The notes under the pieces are model-generated. The model did no database searches. It was not told the origin of the DNA and saw only the letters and a list, made by a program, of their open reading frames with translations. The translations under genes and the position numbers were made by a program. This document shows positions 1-9,024 of a stretch of DNA of 64,000 nucleotides, piece after piece. Position 1 is the first letter of the stretch. Each line of letters opens with the position of its first letter. The stretch comes from Anaerostipes caccae L1-92 (GTDB lineage: Bacteria > Bacillota > Clostridia > Lachnospirales > Lachnospiraceae): contig NZ_AP023027.1 of the NCBI RefSeq assembly GCF_014467075.1, forward strand, positions 1,739,501-1,803,500. Reading direction: 5' to 3'.

Positions 1-2147
1 AACCGCCTTCGGATACGAAAAATGTGATCGGCATCTATAATCACATTGGCAGTATAGAAGCTGAAAGTCTGTCTGTAATCTACGGCGGTCCGCCGGCTTT
101 GGCGGGTCAGGTGACCGGAATCCGAAACAGTGGAATGAATGTCACTGTTTCAAACTGCAGTTTTCAGGTAGATGACAACGGTGTTGTTTTTCTCACTGAC
201 GGAGAAAGCTCAAAGGTTATGGTGAAAGCCGGGACCTTTTCAAAGAATCCTCTGTCCGAAGATAACATTTCACTCAGCAAAGGGTATATCATGGAAGAGG
301 CGAACGGTATGTTCGTTGTAAAAGCAGATGAAGCAGCGAAGATCAGCAGAGATGGAGCGGATATTATTTATACCACATTGGCAGAAGCACTCAGAAAGGC
401 AGAGGCCGGAGAGACCGTAGTGCTGCTCAAAGATGTGCCTGCCGCCAATGAACAATTCTCAATTGATAAATCCATGACATTGGATTTGAACGGACACAGC
501 ATCGGATCTGTAAAAGAGCAGACTTTTTTGATAAATAAATATGGGGAAACGATTGAAGTTAAGCTGAAAAACGGAACGATTACCAATGACAGCAGCGAAC
601 CTGGCAAGTTAAGCATAGCGGTGTTTGCAAGACAAAGAGTCAAACTGTATCTGGAGAATATGAAGCTTACATCGAATCCAGACGCCGGTATGATGGGATA
701 TGGCCTGAGGATCGGAAACGGCGACAACAATTTGGCACCGGAAGTCACTGTCAGCGGTGCTGACACCCGGATCACCGGAAGCGGCGCGGGAATTGCGCTG
801 ATCGGCAGCGGCACCTATGGGACTGCATCCCTGGTGCTGAATGACGGCTCAGTGACCGGGGGATCTTATGGCATTGCAGGAAACGGTACTTTTGACGGTA
901 CGGATATTACGGTGAACGGTAGCGCTGTAAAAGCTTTGAATACCGGCGGGGCGGCAGTCTATCATCCTCAGAACGGCAATCTGACAATCAACGGCGGAAT
1001 TTTTGAAGGAAGCGCAGGGATTCAGTATCTCGGTGAAGGAAAGGTTTCAATATCAGGAGGAGTGATTACCGCTTCCGATGAGCGGGTCAATCCGGTGATT
1101 CCCTCAGGAGACGGGGCAGTCCGTGACGGAGCGGCACTTTCCATCATATCCAGAGGCGGAGAATACGGAGGTGCTCGGGGAGCCGAGGTATCTATTACCG
1201 GGGGTACATTTATAAGCAAACATAATATAGCGGTCCGGGAATACGGTGCGGACAATCTCGATTCTCTAGTTAAAACACTGAATATCAATCAGGGGGAAGG
1301 AAAACTCTTAAAAGTTTGGAGCAGCGACGGACAGAAGGCAATGCAGATGGACAAAATGGATACCGATGAAATACCTCCGATTACCTCAGGCACATTTTCA
1401 GGTGATGTTTCGGATTTATATGACGAAATGAAGTATCAGCAGAATCCGCCGGATGCGCTCAAAGATCCTGGAGCAGTCGTTCCGAGGTCATATAAGATCA
1501 TTTATGATTATGCCGGAGGAGGACTGCCTCAGGGACAAAAGAATCCGGGGACATACACCTATTTTGACGATGAAATTCTCCTGATCAATCCTCAGAGAAC
1601 AGGTTATGAATTCGCTGGATGGATGGGGACCGGATTCCCGCTGCCGTCGCAGGATGTGAGCATTCCGGAAGGTTCTTACGGCGACCGTTCCTATATAGCC
1701 GTGTGGTCTGCCAAAGAAGCATCTATTGTATTTAAAGTGAATGGGGGCAGCTCTGTGGACAATCTTACAGGATTGACAGACCAGAAGATTTCTGACCGCA
1801 GCATGCCGAAGACGTCAAAAGAAGGATATATGTTTACTGGCTGGTTTGATCAAAATGGAAAGAAATCAGAGCTTCTGCCGGAGAAATTCCCGGCGGGAAC
1901 AACGGTTTACAGTGCCGGGTGGAAAGCGGTTCCAAAGGAGGATGAACAGAAGGCTGCTGTGCCTCCGTCCAACAGTTCATCCGCGCCGAAACCGAAGACC
2001 GGCAGCTCAGTCCAATCGAAGCGGGTCACCAAAAATACGGCTAAAGCTGGAGAGTCTTTGGGCTTTGCAGGTTGGGCAGGAGTCATGCTCATGTCGCTGA
2101 TATGCGGTGTGGCTGCGGCAAACCGTAAAAAGAAAAATGTCTCCTAG
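1..2147 (+). CDS. Cell-surface beta-helix / InlB-repeat protein, 5' end missing
   Basis: The frame is open to the left window edge, so only the last ~714 residues are seen. The middle part is rich in short Gly/Ser/Asn/Thr strands with repeated 'xxxSGGxI' and 'xINGGxF' patterns, typical of a right-handed parallel beta-helix as in adhesins. Near the C-terminus two copies of the InlB B-repeat / Listeria-Bacteroides repeat can be recognised by 'RTGYEFAGW' and 'KEGYMFTGW'. A Pro/Ser/Lys linker containing PKTG follows, then a hydrophobic helix and a basic RKKK tail. This is the layout of a wall- or membrane-anchored exoprotein, although the PKTG lies about 20 residues before the helix rather than directly before it. 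The function is probably adhesion or surface structure; no enzymatic motif is visible. Confidence 0.7.
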   Translation, partial: PPSDTKNVIGIYNHIGSIEAESLSVIYGGPPALAGQVTGIRNSGMNVTVSNCSFQVDDNGVVFLTDGESSKVMVKAGTFSKNPLSEDNISLSKGYIMEEANGMFVVKADEAAKISRDGADIIYTTLAEALRKAEAGETVVLLKDVPAANEQFSIDKSMTLDLNGHSIGSVKEQTFLINKYGETIEVKLKNGTITNDSSEPGKLSIAVFARQRVKLYLENMKLTSNPDAGMMGYGLRIGNGDNNLAPEVTVSGADTRITGSGAGIALIGSGTYGTASLVLNDGSVTGGSYGIAGNGTFDGTDITVNGSAVKALNTGGAAVYHPQNGNLTINGGIFEGSAGIQYLGEGKVSISGGVITASDERVNPVIPSGDGAVRDGAALSIISRGGEYGGARGAEVSITGGTFISKHNIAVREYGADNLDSLVKTLNINQGEGKLLKVWSSDGQKAMQMDKMDTDEIPPITSGTFSGDVSDLYDEMKYQQNPPDALKDPGAVVPRSYKIIYDYAGGGLPQGQKNPGTYTYFDDEILLINPQRTGYEFAGWMGTGFPLPSQDVSIPEGSYGDRSYIAVWSAKEASIVFKVNGGSSVDNLTGLTDQKISDRSMPKTSKEGYMFTGWFDQNGKKSELLPEKFPAGTTVYSAGWKAVPKEDEQKAAVPPSNSSSAPKPKTGSSVQSKRVTKNTAKAGESLGFAGWAGVMLMSLICGVAAANRKKKNVS

Positions 2148-2161
2148 ACAGGAACTTCTTA

Positions 2162-2199
2162 AAACAAAAGGAACTATCGTTGGATGGTTCCTTTTGTTT
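2162..2199 (+). terminator. Rho-independent terminator after the surface protein
   Basis: A perfect 13-bp inverted repeat (AAACAAAAGGAAC / GTTCCTTTTGTTT) with a 12-base loop follows the stop codon by 14 bases. The right arm is itself T-rich. It separates the surface protein gene from the hemA operon. Confidence 0.85.
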
Positions 2200-2260
2200 G
2201 ATGAATACTTATCCAGTAGGTATGTTTGGCAGAGAAATGCCGGATGAGCTCTGTTTTTAG

Positions 2261-2290
2261 TTGCGCTTTTTCAGCAAAACGTGCTAAAAT
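2261..2290 (+). promoter_or_regulatory. Probable sigma-A promoter of the hem/cob operon
   Basis: TTGCGC (2261-2266) and TAAAAT (2285-2290) are separated by 18 bases and lie just upstream of hemA. The resulting leader would be only about 20 bases, enough for the AAGGAG ribosome site but too short for a cobalamin riboswitch, so this large B12 operon seems not to carry its own riboswitch. Confidence 0.5.
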
Positions 2291-2317
2291 TCTTTCAGAC
2301 ATAAAAAGGAGTTAGCT

Positions 2318-3547
2318 ATGGAACTTTCGATGATAGGAATAGATTATCATACGGCATCGGTGGAGGAGAGGGAGCCGTTTGCGTTTACAGATTCAGGAGC
2401 CGTCCGATTCATGAAGTCGGTGAAGGAAACAGACCCAGACGCGTCCTGTATTGTCCTGTCGACCTGCAACCGGACAGAACTTTGGTTTTATAATCTGACA
2501 CCTGACCCCCTGGATTACCTTTTCACACAGTTGCCTCATATAAAGAATTCGGGGAGAGAGCTGTTCGTCCGAAGATCCGGGACTGAGGCTGTTTCTTATT
2601 TGATGGAAATGACCAGTGGTCTCCATTCTCAGATCCTTGGGGAAGACCAGATTGTCTCCCAGGTCAGAGAGGCGCTTAACCGTGCCAGAGAATGCTGTAA
2701 GCCGGATCCTGTTCTGGACACGCTGTTTCGGATGGCTGTGACGGCAGCAAAAAAAGTCAAAACGGAAACCCGGATCGGAAGCAGGGACACCTCTGTGCCG
2801 GAACGGGCCGTTTCGATTTTGGAAGACCGATACGGCTCATTTAAAGGAAAACAATGTCTGGTCATCGGTAATGGAGAAATGGGCCGTCTTCTGGCCGCAT
2901 GGCTGATACATAAAGGGGCCTGTGTTTCCATGACTCTGCGGCAGTACCGGAAACAGGACGTCATGATCCCGGCAGGATGCGGAGTCGTTCCTTACCGGGA
3001 CCGGTATAAAACCATGGGAACCATGGATTTTGTTTTCAGTGCCACAAAAAGTCCACACTATACGGTCCATGCGCAGCAGGCGGCAGAGGCTCTGGAGGAG
3101 AACTGCTCTTATGTATTTGCAGACCTTGCAGTGCCAAGAGACCTGGACCCGGATCTTACAGAGCTGCCCGGATGCTGCCTTTTAGATATGGACGATCTGG
3201 GCCTTCAGGTATCGGCGGATGCCGGGGAACTTAAGAAGGCAGAAGAAATCATTTGCGAGCAGTCTGATGAGTTTATGAACTGGTATTATTTCAGGGACTA
3301 CATTCCCCTGGTCCGGGAAGTCAGCAGCGCTGCCGGGGAACTGACCAATGCCAAGCTGAAGAAGACATACAGGGAGTTAAGGAAAAAGCACCGGGATGTA
3401 AGCGGTCTTCAAAAAGAGGTGATGCGGGCATCGGAGTCAGCAGTTGAACGAATCCTCTTCGGGCTTAAAGATGTGCTCCCGAGGCAGGAGTGGAAACATA
3501 TCCTTGAGGCACTGGAATTGTCGGCAGATGAGGTGGATATTTTTTAA
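2318..3547 (+). CDS. hemA: Glutamyl-tRNA reductase
   Basis: Reduces glutamyl-tRNA(Glu) with NADPH to glutamate-1-semialdehyde, the first committed step of the C5 tetrapyrrole route. The 409-residue protein has the family hallmark STCNRTE with the catalytic cysteine at residue 50, a Rossmann motif 'VIGNGEMG' (the usual GxGxMG) near residue 183, and the C-terminal helical dimerisation part. An AAGGAG ribosome site precedes the ATG. It is the first gene of the long B12 operon. Because hemE, hemH and other heme genes are absent here, its product is inferred to feed corrinoid and siroheme rather than heme. Confidence 0.95.
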   Translation: MELSMIGIDYHTASVEEREPFAFTDSGAVRFMKSVKETDPDASCIVLSTCNRTELWFYNLTPDPLDYLFTQLPHIKNSGRELFVRRSGTEAVSYLMEMTSGLHSQILGEDQIVSQVREALNRARECCKPDPVLDTLFRMAVTAAKKVKTETRIGSRDTSVPERAVSILEDRYGSFKGKQCLVIGNGEMGRLLAAWLIHKGACVSMTLRQYRKQDVMIPAGCGVVPYRDRYKTMGTMDFVFSATKSPHYTVHAQQAAEALEENCSYVFADLAVPRDLDPDLTELPGCCLLDMDDLGLQVSADAGELKKAEEIICEQSDEFMNWYYFRDYIPLVREVSSAAGELTNAKLKKTYRELRKKHRDVSGLQKEVMRASESAVERILFGLKDVLPRQEWKHILEALELSADEVDIF

Positions 3548-3559
3548 GGAGGCTTGACC

Positions 3560-4018
3560 ATGGGATACTTTCCATTGTATACAGATATCCGGCATTTCAG
3601 GATTTTGATGGTCGGAGGGGGCGCAATCGCCCTGCGGAGGCTTAAGACACTTCAAATGTTTCATGAACATATCACCGTCATATCGCCGTCTGTCTGCAAA
3701 GAGATAGAAGACATGGTTCTTGAGGGCTTTGTCACCTGGATTTCCAGGAGTTATGTTTCAGGAGACCTGAAAAATTTTGATATGGTGCTTGCCGCAACAG
3801 ATGACAGGGAAGTCAATCACATTATTTTTCTGGAAGCCCGGAGGGAGAAAATACCTGTCAATATCAGCGACTGCAAAGAAGAGTGCAGTTTTTATTTTCC
3901 TTCAGTTATAAAAGACGGGGATATTGTCATCGGGGTTACATCCGGAGGTGCCGATCATAAAAAGACAAAACAGACAGCAGACAGAATCAGGAGTTTGATA
4001 TGGAACCAAAAAGACTGA
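3560..4018 (+). CDS. sirC: Precorrin-2 dehydrogenase / sirohydrochlorin ferrochelatase (Met8/SirC type)
   Basis: NAD-dependent oxidation of precorrin-2 to sirohydrochlorin, the substrate of the cobalt chelatase CbiK encoded further on. The 152-residue protein starts with the dinucleotide-binding motif MVGGGAIALRR and corresponds to the N-terminal domain of CysG without the methyltransferase. The ATG at 3560 is preferred over an in-frame TTG at 3554 because AAGGAGG lies at the right distance. It overlaps hemC by 19 bases. Whether it also chelates iron (as Met8p does) cannot be decided from sequence. Confidence 0.88.
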   Translation: MGYFPLYTDIRHFRILMVGGGAIALRRLKTLQMFHEHITVISPSVCKEIEDMVLEGFVTWISRSYVSGDLKNFDMVLAATDDREVNHIIFLEARREKIPVNISDCKEECSFYFPSVIKDGDIVIGVTSGGADHKKTKQTADRIRSLIWNQKD

Positions 4019-4878
4019 GGATTGGAAGCCGCGAAAGCCTTCTGGCTGTGGCTCAGACAAGACTTGTAATAGAGCAGTTAAAAGCAAATTATCCGGAGCT
4101 TTCTTTTGAACTGGTGACTTTGAAAACCACCGGGGATAAGATTCTTAATAAGACATTAGATAAGATTGGGGGAAAGGGCCTCTTTGTGAAGGAACTTGAC
4201 CAGGCCCTTCTGGACGGAAGGATCGACATGGCGGTCCACAGTATGAAGGATCTGCCTATGGAGATCTCTGATGACCTTCCCGTGGCGGCAGTGCCTAAGC
4301 GGGGTGATCCGAGAGACGTGCTTGTGCTTCCTTCATCCGGAGATTTTGAAGAATTTGGACAGGTGATCGGTTCTTCCAGTGCCAGAAGAGTTCTCCAGGT
4401 AAGAAGATTGTTTCCGGAAGCAGAGTTTCAGAGTATCCGGGGGAACATCCACACGAGACTCCGCAAATTGGACAAAGGACAGTATTCGTCACTGATCATG
4501 GCGGCCGCGGGACTGAAAAGAGCAGGCCTTAAAGAGCGGATCAGCCGTTATTTTTCAGTGGAAGAAATGCTGCCGGCGGCAGGGCAGGGGACACTGTGCG
4601 TTCAGGTGAGGAAAGATTTTGATCAGTCCCTTTTTTCCTGTATCCATGACAGGGAGACGGAACTTGTGACCGAGGCGGAACGGAGTTTTGTACGTGCTCT
4701 GGACGGGGGCTGTTCTTCTCCGATCGCGGCATACGCAGAGATTACAGGGAGTGACCTTTGTCTTACCGGTCTTTATTATAATGCAGCAGATAATACCGGA
4801 AGGAAAATGAGCATCACTGGGAAGGCACAGGATGCCGGTGGGCTTGGACGGCGCCTTGCAGAACAGATACAGGAATAA
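4000..4878 (+). CDS. hemC: Hydroxymethylbilane synthase (porphobilinogen deaminase)
   Basis: Polymerises four porphobilinogen units to the linear tetrapyrrole. The 292-residue protein begins RIGSRESLLAVAQT, has the catalytic-loop region HSMKDLP, and carries the dipyrromethane cofactor cysteine in LDGGCSSPIAAY (Cys238, equivalent to Cys242 of E. coli). The start overlaps the end of the preceding gene, suggesting translational coupling. Length is usual for the family. The next step enzyme, HemD, is not adjacent but is fused to CobA at 45893. Confidence 0.95.
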   Translation: MEPKRLRIGSRESLLAVAQTRLVIEQLKANYPELSFELVTLKTTGDKILNKTLDKIGGKGLFVKELDQALLDGRIDMAVHSMKDLPMEISDDLPVAAVPKRGDPRDVLVLPSSGDFEEFGQVIGSSSARRVLQVRRLFPEAEFQSIRGNIHTRLRKLDKGQYSSLIMAAAGLKRAGLKERISRYFSVEEMLPAAGQGTLCVQVRKDFDQSLFSCIHDRETELVTEAERSFVRALDGGCSSPIAAYAEITGSDLCLTGLYYNAADNTGRKMSITGKAQDAGGLGRRLAEQIQE

Positions 4879-4902
4879 ATGATACAGAAAGAAGGATGCA
4901 GA

Positions 4903-5886
4903 ATGGATATGACAATAAGATCAAGAAGACTCCGGTCCACACCGGTATTGAGAAAGATGGTGCGGGAGACGAGGATGGATGCGTCTTCTCTCATTTATCC
5001 GCTTTTTGTGCGGGAGGGAGAAAATGTGAAAGAAGAAATTCCGTCCATGCCGGGACAGTTCAGGTACAGTCTGGACCGGATGCCGGAGGTGCTGAATGAA
5101 ATGGCGGATGCCGGGGTGACGAGTGTTATGCTGTTTGGAATTCCGGATATAAAAGATGAGTGCGGAACCGGGGCCTGGTCAGAGTACGGCATCATCCAGA
5201 AGGCATTGAGAAAGGCAAAAAAGGAAGTGCCGGATCTCTATTATATTACAGACGTGTGTATGTGTGAGTATACTTCCCACGGACACTGCGGTATTTTAAG
5301 CGGAGAACGGGTGGACAACGACAAGACTCTGCCCATGATTGCTAAGATTGCCCTGTCCCAGGCACAGGCCGGGGCCGATATGGTAGCCCCGTCTGATATG
5401 ATGGACGGCCGGGTCTCTGAGATCAGAAGTCTGCTGGATCAGCACGGTTACACAGATGTGCCGATCATGTCCTATGCGGCCAAGTATGCTTCCGCCTTTT
5501 ACGGTCCATTTCGGGATGCCGCCGGATCTGCCCCTTCTTTTGGAGACCGGAAGAGTTATCAGATGGATTATCATAACCGTCTGGAGGCCCTGAAGGAAGT
5601 GAAACAGGACTGCGAAGAAGGAGCGGACATCATCATGGTGAAACCGGCTCTCTCATATCTGGACATTGTGCGGGATGTCCGGAACACGGTCGATCTTCCG
5701 GTAGCTGCATACAGCGTCAGCGGGGAGTATGCTATGATCAAGGCGGCAGCCATGAAGGGCTGGATTGATGAGGATCAGATGATCTGCGAGACGGCTGCCG
5801 GGATTTACCGGGCAGGCTGTGATATCCTCCTGACGTATTTTGCGAAGGAGATCGCCGCATTTATGAGAGAAGGGAGGATCGGATGA
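4903..5886 (+). CDS. hemB: Delta-aminolevulinic acid dehydratase (porphobilinogen synthase)
   Basis: Condenses two aminolevulinate molecules to porphobilinogen. The two Schiff-base lysines are visible: AAKYASAFYG (Lys194) and MVKPALSY (Lys247). The metal site has the cysteine-rich form CMCEYTSHGHCG, which is the zinc-dependent type rather than the magnesium (Asp) type. I chose the ATG at 4903 (327 residues) because GAAGGA sits six bases before it. An in-frame ATG at 4879, immediately after the hemC stop, would add eight residues but has a poor ribosome site. The 3' end overlaps hemL as ATGA. Confidence 0.95.
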   Translation: MDMTIRSRRLRSTPVLRKMVRETRMDASSLIYPLFVREGENVKEEIPSMPGQFRYSLDRMPEVLNEMADAGVTSVMLFGIPDIKDECGTGAWSEYGIIQKALRKAKKEVPDLYYITDVCMCEYTSHGHCGILSGERVDNDKTLPMIAKIALSQAQAGADMVAPSDMMDGRVSEIRSLLDQHGYTDVPIMSYAAKYASAFYGPFRDAAGSAPSFGDRKSYQMDYHNRLEALKEVKQDCEEGADIIMVKPALSYLDIVRDVRNTVDLPVAAYSVSGEYAMIKAAAMKGWIDEDQMICETAAGIYRAGCDILLTYFAKEIAAFMREGRIG

Positions 5887-7160
5887 TGACCAGATCAGAA
5901 GACTTATTTAACCGCGCCAAACGGGTACTGCCGGGAGGCGTCAACAGCCCGGTGAGGGCCTACAAGTCTGTGGGTGGCTGTCCGCGGTTCATTAAAAAAG
6001 CGGAAGGCACTTATGTATATGACGAAGAAGGAAAACGTTATCTTGATTACATCGGCTCCTGGGGACCGATGATCCTAGGACATAATCATCCAGAGATCCA
6101 ACAAGCGGTAGTGGAAGCTGCTCAAAAGGGGCTGAGCTTTGGTACGGCCACAGAGATCGAAGTCAAGATGGGAGAACTGCTCTGCAGCCTGGTGCCGTGT
6201 TTTGATATGGTCCGCATGGTCAATTCGGGCACGGAGGCCGTGATGAGTTCCATTCGGGCGGCGAGAGGTTTTACAGGCAGAGATAAGATCATCAAATTTG
6301 AGGGATGCTATCATGGACATTTTGACGCACTGCTGGTCAAAGCAGGGTCCGGTGTAATGACCGCCGGAATCCCGGACAGCTCTGGGGTGCCAAAGGGTTG
6401 TGCGATGGATACCCTGACTGCGGTGTATAATGACATAGACAGCGTCCGTAAATTATTTGAAGAAAATCCGGGACAGATCGCCGCGCTGATCATTGAACCG
6501 GTGGCGGCAAATATGGGGGTTGTACTGCCGAGAGAAGGCTTTCTTAAGGATCTCAGAGACATCTGTACCGAGAACGGGACACTGCTGATTTTTGATGAGG
6601 TCATCACCGGCTTCAGACTGGGACTTACCGGCGCACAGGGAACTTACGGCGTGATGCCGGACTTGGCCACATTCGGAAAGATCATCGGAGGAGGCATGCC
6701 GGTAGGCTGTTACGGAGGAAAGCGGGAGATCATGGAAATGATCGCACCTCTCGGCAGTGTTTATCAGGCCGGGACTCTGAGCGGAAATCCGGTTGCCATG
6801 GCGGCCGGTATCACGGAACTTACAATTCTAAAAGATCACCCGGAAGTCTACCGGCATCTTGAGAAACTCGGAGAGTCTTTCAGGAGCGGTGTAAAAGAGA
6901 TCTTAAAGCGGCACGGCAGGGAATATCAGATTACAGGGACAGGCTCCTTAAGCTGTCTGTTTTTTACAGACCGTCCGGTTACCAATTATGAGGATGCAAA
7001 GACTTCGGATGTATCAGTATTTGCAGAATATTTTCATTATATGCTGGATCACGGAATCCATCTGGCCCCGTCCCAGTTTGAAGCTATTTTCTTTAACAAT
7101 GCTATGAAACAGGAGGATGTAGATCTGACGCTGGATGTGATGGATTCCTTTTTTTCATAG
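5883..7160 (+). CDS. hemL: Glutamate-1-semialdehyde 2,1-aminomutase
   Basis: PLP enzyme converting glutamate-1-semialdehyde to 5-aminolevulinate. At 425 residues it has normal length, with the N-terminal PGGVNSPVRA signature, the NSGTEA substrate-phosphate motif and the PLP lysine in TFGKIIGGGMPVG (Lys266). The start codon overlaps the hemB stop (ATGA), so the two are probably translationally coupled. HemA plus HemL show that the C5 pathway is used. Its position between hemB and cbiD places the whole ALA supply under the B12 operon promoter. Confidence 0.96.
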   Translation: MMTRSEDLFNRAKRVLPGGVNSPVRAYKSVGGCPRFIKKAEGTYVYDEEGKRYLDYIGSWGPMILGHNHPEIQQAVVEAAQKGLSFGTATEIEVKMGELLCSLVPCFDMVRMVNSGTEAVMSSIRAARGFTGRDKIIKFEGCYHGHFDALLVKAGSGVMTAGIPDSSGVPKGCAMDTLTAVYNDIDSVRKLFEENPGQIAALIIEPVAANMGVVLPREGFLKDLRDICTENGTLLIFDEVITGFRLGLTGAQGTYGVMPDLATFGKIIGGGMPVGCYGGKREIMEMIAPLGSVYQAGTLSGNPVAMAAGITELTILKDHPEVYRHLEKLGESFRSGVKEILKRHGREYQITGTGSLSCLFFTDRPVTNYEDAKTSDVSVFAEYFHYMLDHGIHLAPSQFEAIFFNNAMKQEDVDLTLDVMDSFFS

Positions 7161-7183
7161 AGAAGACAGCCGGGAGGAATTCT

Positions 7184-8332
7184 ATGGGCAGGGGACTTGA
7201 AGAACATAAGGTCATAAAGCAGAATAAAGAGCTGAGATGCGGTTTTACGACAGGCTCCTGTGCGGCCGCCGCAGCCAAAGGAGCTGCGGCAGCTCTGCTT
7301 TTTGGGAAACAGGAGGCAAAGATTTCTCTTATGACACCAGCGGGTATCCGTCTTTTTCTGCCCCTGGAGGATTTCAGGGTATCAGATAATTCGGTTTCCT
7401 GCTGTGTTACCAAAGATGCCGGAGACGACCCGGATGTCACAGACGGGATTCATATTTATGCGGAGGTGAAAAAAAATCCTTCTCCCGGAATTCTCATAGA
7501 AGGAGGAGAGGGGATTGGTCAAATTACAAGAAAAGGCCTTTTTCTGCCGGTCGGCGAGGCGGCCATTAACCCTGTGCCGAGGAAAATGATCACGGATGCC
7601 GTGCAGGAAGTTCTTGACTGTTCCGATTATGAAGGAGGTCTCTCAGTCACCGTCCGGACGCCGGAGGGAGAGGAGACTGCAAAGAAAACCTTTAATCCGC
7701 GCCTCGGGATCGAAGGAGGGATCTCGATTCTCGGAACCACCGGGATCGTAGAACCTATGAGCGAAGCGGCGATAGTCAAAAGTATTGAAACAGAGATGCG
7801 GATTCTGCTCGCAGAGGGAAACGGGTACCTTTTAGTGACGCCAGGGAATTACGGGGCTGACTATGTAAAAACACACTGCGGCATTTCGGGAGACAACATC
7901 TTAAAGTGCAGTAACTTTGTGGGTGATACGATCGACATGGCTGTCAATTTAAAGGCCAGGGGTCTTTTGTTTGTGTCCCATATCGGAAAGTTCATCAAGC
8001 TTGCAGGCGGGATTATGAATACCCATTCAAGAGAGGCAGACTGCCGGGCAGAGCTGATGGCTGCCGCTGCAGTGAGGAGCGGTGCAGGTCTTAAAACGGT
8101 CAGGGAGATTCTTCAGACAAAAACCACGGAAGAGGGCATTTCGTTACTGAAATCAGAAGGTATTTTGGAGCGGACAATGGAAGATCTGTTAGAAAAGATT
8201 GGGGAGAATCTTTCCCGAAGAGCCTATGACAGGCTGCTGACCGGTGCCCTGGTCTTTTCAGGCGGACACGGATTTCTGGGACAGACGAAACACACAGATT
8301 TACTATGGCAGAAACTAAAGGAGACAGAATGA
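7184..8332 (+). CDS. cbiD: Cobalt-precorrin-5B C1-methyltransferase
   Basis: CbiD methylates C1 of cobalt-precorrin-5B and is diagnostic of the anaerobic, cobalt-early pathway. The 382-residue protein starts with the family signature CGFTTGSCAAAAAKG and contains the glycine-rich LVTPGNYGADY and SHIGKFIKLAGG segments. A GGGAGGA ribosome site precedes the ATG. The 23-base gap from hemL is one of the largest within the operon and shows no terminator. Confidence 0.95.
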   Translation: MGRGLEEHKVIKQNKELRCGFTTGSCAAAAAKGAAAALLFGKQEAKISLMTPAGIRLFLPLEDFRVSDNSVSCCVTKDAGDDPDVTDGIHIYAEVKKNPSPGILIEGGEGIGQITRKGLFLPVGEAAINPVPRKMITDAVQEVLDCSDYEGGLSVTVRTPEGEETAKKTFNPRLGIEGGISILGTTGIVEPMSEAAIVKSIETEMRILLAEGNGYLLVTPGNYGADYVKTHCGISGDNILKCSNFVGDTIDMAVNLKARGLLFVSHIGKFIKLAGGIMNTHSREADCRAELMAAAAVRSGAGLKTVREILQTKTTEEGISLLKSEGILERTMEDLLEKIGENLSRRAYDRLLTGALVFSGGHGFLGQTKHTDLLWQKLKETE

Positions 8333-9024
8333 GCGGAACACTATATGGAATCGGGGTGGGTCCCGGGGATCCGGAACTTATAACGCTAAAGGCAGTGAGA
8401 AAGATCAGAGAGTGCGCGGCAGTCGCTGTTCCGGGCAGAAATCCGGAAGAAAGCACGGCTTTTCAGATTGCGGTCAGGGCGTGTCCGGAAATAAAAGATA
8501 AAAAACTGATCGGTATCCATATGCCTATGACGCGAGATGAAGAAAAACTGAAGGAGAACCATGAAGCGGGGGCGTTTCTTTTGACAGAACATCTGAAGAA
8601 AGGGATGGATATCGCTTTCTTAACGCTCGGTGACCCCACTGTGTATTCTACTTACCTGTATTTACATAAGATTGTCAGAAAACAGGGATTTTTGGCAGAG
8701 ATCATAAGCGGTATCCCCTCTTTTTGTGCGGCTGCGGCCAGAATGGAAACAGGCCTTGCAGAGAAAGACCAGGCACTGCACATTTTACCGGCAGCCTATG
8801 AGGTGGAAGAATGGCTGGAACTTTCGGGGACAAAAGTATTCATGAAGGCAGGAAAACAGCTGGCCAAGGTGAAGAAAAAATTGTCTGAAAAAAATCTGGA
8901 CGGAAGAATGATAGAAAACTGCGGAATGAGAGATGAGAAACTTTATGGCAGCATCAATGAGATCCCACAGGAGGCAGGGTATTACTCCCTGATCATCGTA
9001 AAGGAACAGGAGGATGTACAATGA
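8329..9024 (+). CDS. cbiL: Cobalt-precorrin-2 C20-methyltransferase
   Basis: SAM-dependent methyltransferase of the CobA/CbiF tetrapyrrole family, with the N-terminal GVGPGDPELITLKAV motif and LGDPTVYSTY, the pattern typical of the C20 enzyme. I place the start at 8329 (MSGTLYGIG, 231 residues), overlapping the cbiD stop as ATGA, with AAAGGAG upstream; an in-frame ATG at 8305 would lie inside cbiD. Acts on cobalt-sirohydrochlorin delivered by CbiK. Confidence 0.92.
   Translation: MSGTLYGIGVGPGDPELITLKAVRKIRECAAVAVPGRNPEESTAFQIAVRACPEIKDKKLIGIHMPMTRDEEKLKENHEAGAFLLTEHLKKGMDIAFLTLGDPTVYSTYLYLHKIVRKQGFLAEIISGIPSFCAAAARMETGLAEKDQALHILPAAYEVEEWLELSGTKVFMKAGKQLAKVKKKLSEKNLDGRMIENCGMRDEKLYGSINEIPQEAGYYSLIIVKEQEDVQ

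Noticed and set aside
2148..2317. Cobalamin riboswitch in front of hemA
   Set aside because: No B12 box (AGxCAGxAGACCTGCC-like) on the plus strand and the space between terminator and hemA is too short; such an element is found only at 45655-45816.
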